This document shows, in pieces, positions 60,561-64,000 of a stretch of DNA of 64,000 nucleotides; positions within the stretch are counted from its first letter, which is position 1; each line of letters begins with the position of its first letter. Origin of the DNA: Misgurnus anguillicaudatus (lineage: Eukaryota > Chordata > Actinopteri > Cypriniformes > Cobitidae). Location of the stretch: positions 8,148,001-8,212,000 of the forward strand of contig NC_073346.2 in NCBI RefSeq assembly GCF_027580225.2, read 5' to 3'. The notes under the pieces were generated by a model. The model was not told the origin of the DNA. It saw nothing but the letters and a program-made list of their open reading frames with translations, and did no database searches. The position numbers were made by a program, and so were the translations under genes.

Positions 60561-62313
60561 TATGAGAGGAGGGTCTAAACATCAAACCTCTGATTCCCTG
60601 CAGTCTGCAATTTCTTTCAGATGAAAGGTTGAATGCGCTTTATGATGTCTATAACAGCCTAAAGTAAAAGCTCACATTTAAGCCTCCTAACAATAAATTC
60701 AGCTTGACTTTTATGACTAGCTACTTTTAATGTTATATTAATATTTTTAAGTTATACTTCTTAAGAAATTAACAAGTGCTGTTCGGTTCTTCATGCCATG
60801 CAGCATCACTATAAAAAATGCATCAGCCTGAAGTTTAAGCAACTTGTTCATGCAAATCAATTCAACCTACTTTTTACAGTAAGTTTTAACTTGTGACATA
60901 ACTTATAAAAAACAAGTTTAAAATGCTTAACTTAATTTGTTAAGTTAAAGTAACATAAAAATATACAATATGTTAATTTGATATCCTTTTTTAAAAGTGT
61001 ATGCAGATGTTCTATGTACAGTATATAAAAGATCTATTTGCCAAAATGTGCATAGTGTACAGAGGCTTAGTGTATTGTATATTTATAGTGTATTACACAA
61101 TGCAATGTGCTTGACTTCCGACCTTCCATTGCCAGAGTGATGAATGAACTGTCAGCAATATATTTACAGTTACTCCGGAGATAATAAGTGGAGAACACTT
61201 CTATCATCATGCAACATAAGGATGTTATGTCACAACAATGCCGCACACAACATATGAGGTATGAATGTTATTTACTATATAATGCTTTATAATAAACAAA
61301 TAACCATAGGATTTACGATTTAAAGGTTTATTTTCCCACCATGATGATATCATACAACAATTTTACTGGATGAGGGCCTTTTAAAGACTGTTGATATAAG
61401 ATCGGATAATAATATTCTTAGCGGACATGAACTGTATAGCAGTAGATGCAAGTAACCACACACTTGCACTTCACTACAACAGTTTCAAATGTGTTTACTG
61501 ATGTTAAAAGACTTTTGTCAAAGTATCAGCCAAAGACCTCTGGAGCATGTGAACATCTCTGCTGTTTAGTCTATTAGATACATAAAACAGGAGTGTTGTT
61601 TTTGGAAGGACACCATTTGAAAGGATATTACAAGCCAAACCAATTTCAGTTTTATTGAATTGAGAATATATCAGTGCAAGGAGAGTTACGGGACAAAGTC
61701 ACAAGGTGGATATTACGCACAACGATGGGGTTTCAATAACAGAATATACTACAGTGTACAATAAGACCTCCCAGATACAGACAGCAAACTTAATACCTGA
61801 CCTTGACATACAAACATAATGTAATAAAAAAATACATATGGAACAGAGATCACATTTGGAAGCATGTGGTATCTACCAAATAGGCAACATGTGTATGTTA
61901 CACATAAATATGCATTAAAAGTCAATGTTATTTTATGGTGGATATGAGTGTGACAGAAAAATGTAATTGATTGAAGGGAGCCCATGAACCTTTGGACTAA
62001 AGCATTTGGAAAAACTTTTTTTGCTATTTGTTCAAAAAAATAAAATAAAATGCATAACCTCAAAAATAATCGAATAATTGAATAAAACGTACCATGTCCA
62101 TACCAAGATTGTATTGCAAGGGGATTTAGACGGTTCACCCAGTTGAGCCATAAACACCATACTGACATACTGATACTTTATCTGAGGCAGGGTCAATGAC
62201 AAAACTAAAAATAATATTTTTTAAAATCTTTTATGTAATGCGTAAACATTTCTGTACATTTTAATTATTTTTTTCACATGATTTCTTCCATTATTTCTTC
62301 TACGGTTAAGAAC
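60561..62313. other. Upstream flank, nothing recognised
   Basis: AT-rich, about 1.75 kb with no repeat ends or coding exons recognised. Confidence 0.45.
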
Positions 62314-62317
62314 TTAA

Positions 62318-63040
62318 AGGAATAGTCTACTTATTTTCAATATTGAAATATGTTATTACCTTAACTAAGAATTGTTAATACATCCCTCTATCATCTCTGT
62401 GCGTGCACATAAGCGCTGGAGCGCGCTGCGACTCTTCGATAGCATTTAGCTTAGCCCCATTCATTCAATGGTACCATTTAGAGATAAAGTTAGAAGTGAC
62501 CAAACACATCAACGTTTTTCCTATTTAAGACAAGTAGTTATACGAGCAAGTTTGGTGGTACAAAATAAAACGTAGCGCTTTTCTAAGCGGATTTAAAAGA
62601 GGAACTATATTTTATGGCGTAATAGCACTTTTGGGAGTACTTGGACTCGCCTGAAAAGTCCGCTCCCCTTCTCACTCTCATAATGGGAGAGGGAGGGTGT
62701 TACTGCGCCAAGTCGAAGTACTCCCAAAAGTGCTATTACGCCATAAAATATAGTTCCTCTTTTAAATCCGCTTAGAAAAGCGCTATGTTTTATTTTGTAC
62801 CACCAAACTTGCTCGTATAACTACTCGTCTTAAATAGGAAAAACGTTGATGTGTTTGGTCCCTTCTAACTTTATCTCTAAATGGTACCATTGAATGAATG
62901 GGGCTAAGCTAAATGCTATCGAAGCGTCGCAGCGTGCTCCAGTGCTTACATGCACGCACACAGATGATAGAGGGATGTATCAACAATTCTTAGTTAAGGT
63001 AATAACATATTTTAATATTGAAAATGAGTAGACTATTCCT
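62318..63040. mobile_element. TTAA-flanked 723 bp foldback with near-identical arms
   Basis: TTAA at 62314-62317 and 63041-63044. The arms (about 62318-62644 and 62712-63040) are near-perfect reverse complements: AGGAATAGTCTACTTATTTT with GAGTAGACTATTCCT; TATGGCGTAATAGCACTTTTGG with its exact complement. The loop is about 70 bases. Non-coding, and the low arm divergence suggests a young insertion. Confidence 0.9.
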
Positions 63041-63045
63041 TTAAG

Positions 63046-63970
63046 TGTGGTGTTCAACAGCAATTTATCCTTCGATAGTCATATCTCCAACGTCTGCCGC
63101 ACAGCCTTCTTCCATCTTAGAAATATCTCAAAAATACACCATATTCTGTCTGTATCAGATGCAGAGAAGCTTATCCACACTTTTATGACCTCTAGAATAG
63201 ACTATTGTAACTCGTTACTCGGGGGATGTCACGCAAATCAGGTAAACAAGCTTAAGCTAGTTCAAAACGGTGCTGCAAGAGTGCTTACTCGTTCTTAGAA
63301 ATATGACCACATAACCCCAATTTTGCCATCTTTAAACTGGCTACCAGTTAAATATCGCATATTTAAAATACTATTAATCACCTACAAAGCCTCATAAATA
63401 TCAGAACACAATCCACCACATACATTCTGGTCTCTTGACAATCCCTAGAATATCAAAAGTGTCTAAAGGCGGTAGATCGTTTTCCTACTTAGCTCTGGAA
63501 TGATTTGCCTGATGTCCGTGAATCAGACACAGTCGATCACTTTAAATCTAAACTTATGACTTTTTTCTTTAACAAAGCATTCGTCTAGTAAATTATACTT
63601 ATCTCGCAATAATTAGCCTGTCAGAACAAAGCATTAGCGTAACTCGTCTGGGTAATATTCTAATGCCGCAATAGCTAGCCTGTCTGGAACCGAGCATATA
63701 TTAAAAGACAACACTGTGTGACACTTGGATTACATGCGAATGGCCCCTACGCTAATAGGGTTTTGTTTGTCTCTCCCTGTCTCGACCTCAAACCCGAGGA
63801 CATTGAGACAAACAGACCCAGTTCCGGCTGCCGTAGAGGTCAACACACCACTGATCTACTGATCTCCCAAGGGTTTTATTCCTCCTAGGACTTTTTTCCC
63901 TCCTGGCTAAAAAGTCGGGAGGTTTTTCTGCTAGGGTATTTTTCAACCTCAGGGAAGTCAGCCGACTTTG
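63046..63970 (+). pseudogene. L2/CR1-type LINE 3' end: reverse transcriptase C-terminus
   Basis: Reads VVFNSNLSFDSHISNVCRTA, then RLIHTFMTSRIDYCNSLLGG-type sequence (here KLIHTFMTSRIDYCNSLLGG), then KLVQNGAARVLTRS and a stop. Further decayed codons continue (LWNDLPDVRESDTVDHFKSK-like at about 63490-63560). This order is the C-terminal region of L2/CR1-clade reverse transcriptases. The 3' untranslated tail with the TCCTCCTAGGACTTTTTTCC motif follows. It is 5'-truncated at the foldback boundary. Confidence 0.82.
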
Positions 63971-64000
63971 GCTTTACTTAGCACCCTCTTGTATACGATA

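Noticed and set aside
61749..62168. 139-codon minus-strand frame upstream of adamts16
   Set aside because: Low-complexity hydrophobic translation of AT-rich DNA with no recognised similarity.
1..64000. tRNA, rRNA, snoRNA or CRISPR loci
   Set aside because: No cloverleaf with A and B boxes, no rRNA-like conserved block and no regularly spaced direct repeats with unique spacers were seen.

Overview
This is a teleost nuclear genome window, most likely a cypriniform fish. The evidence is vertebrate exon-intron structure, GT-AG splice sites, and intron DNA packed with fish-type Tc1, hAT and foldback (long inverted repeat) elements. The species assignment is inference.

One gene dominates. adamts16 runs on the minus strand, with its start codon at 60154, and leaves the window at the left edge. 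Sixteen coding exons can be placed (about 886 codons). In order they encode a signal peptide, a prodomain with a furin site, the reprolysin metalloprotease with the zinc motif HESGHNFGMIH, the disintegrin-like module, the first thrombospondin type-1 (TSP1) repeat, the cysteine-rich and spacer regions, and the start of the second TSP1 repeat. The remaining TSP1 repeats and the PLAC domain must lie left of position 1. It was named from recalled ADAMTS16 sequence, which fits better than the paralogue ADAMTS18. Two splice junctions are unusual: exon 3/4 does not join in frame with a GT-AG intron, and intron 4 appears to be GC-AG.

Layout from left to right: 1-2039 partial intron 16; 2040-15240 exons 16 to 10, with nested foldback/hAT insertions (2258-5895) and a 2.7 kb TCTG-rich satellite (12077-14774); 15241-34185 two introns of 9 to 10 kb with nested foldbacks, a RecQ-helicase-like fragment and two Tc1-like transposons; 34186-42036 exons 8 to 3, with a 1.3 kb AGAGT satellite ending beside the exon 6 splice acceptor; 42037-58262 a 16 kb intron 2 full of hAT and inverted-repeat elements; 58263-60154 exons 2 and 1; 60155-64000 upstream DNA with a TATA-like promoter candidate, a near-perfect 0.7 kb inverted repeat and an L2/CR1-type LINE 3' fragment.

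No second host gene, tRNA, rRNA or CRISPR array was recognised. The most notable non-genic signal is a family of palindromic elements that share a TTTAGGGTTAG-type core but carry at least three unrelated sets of outer arms.
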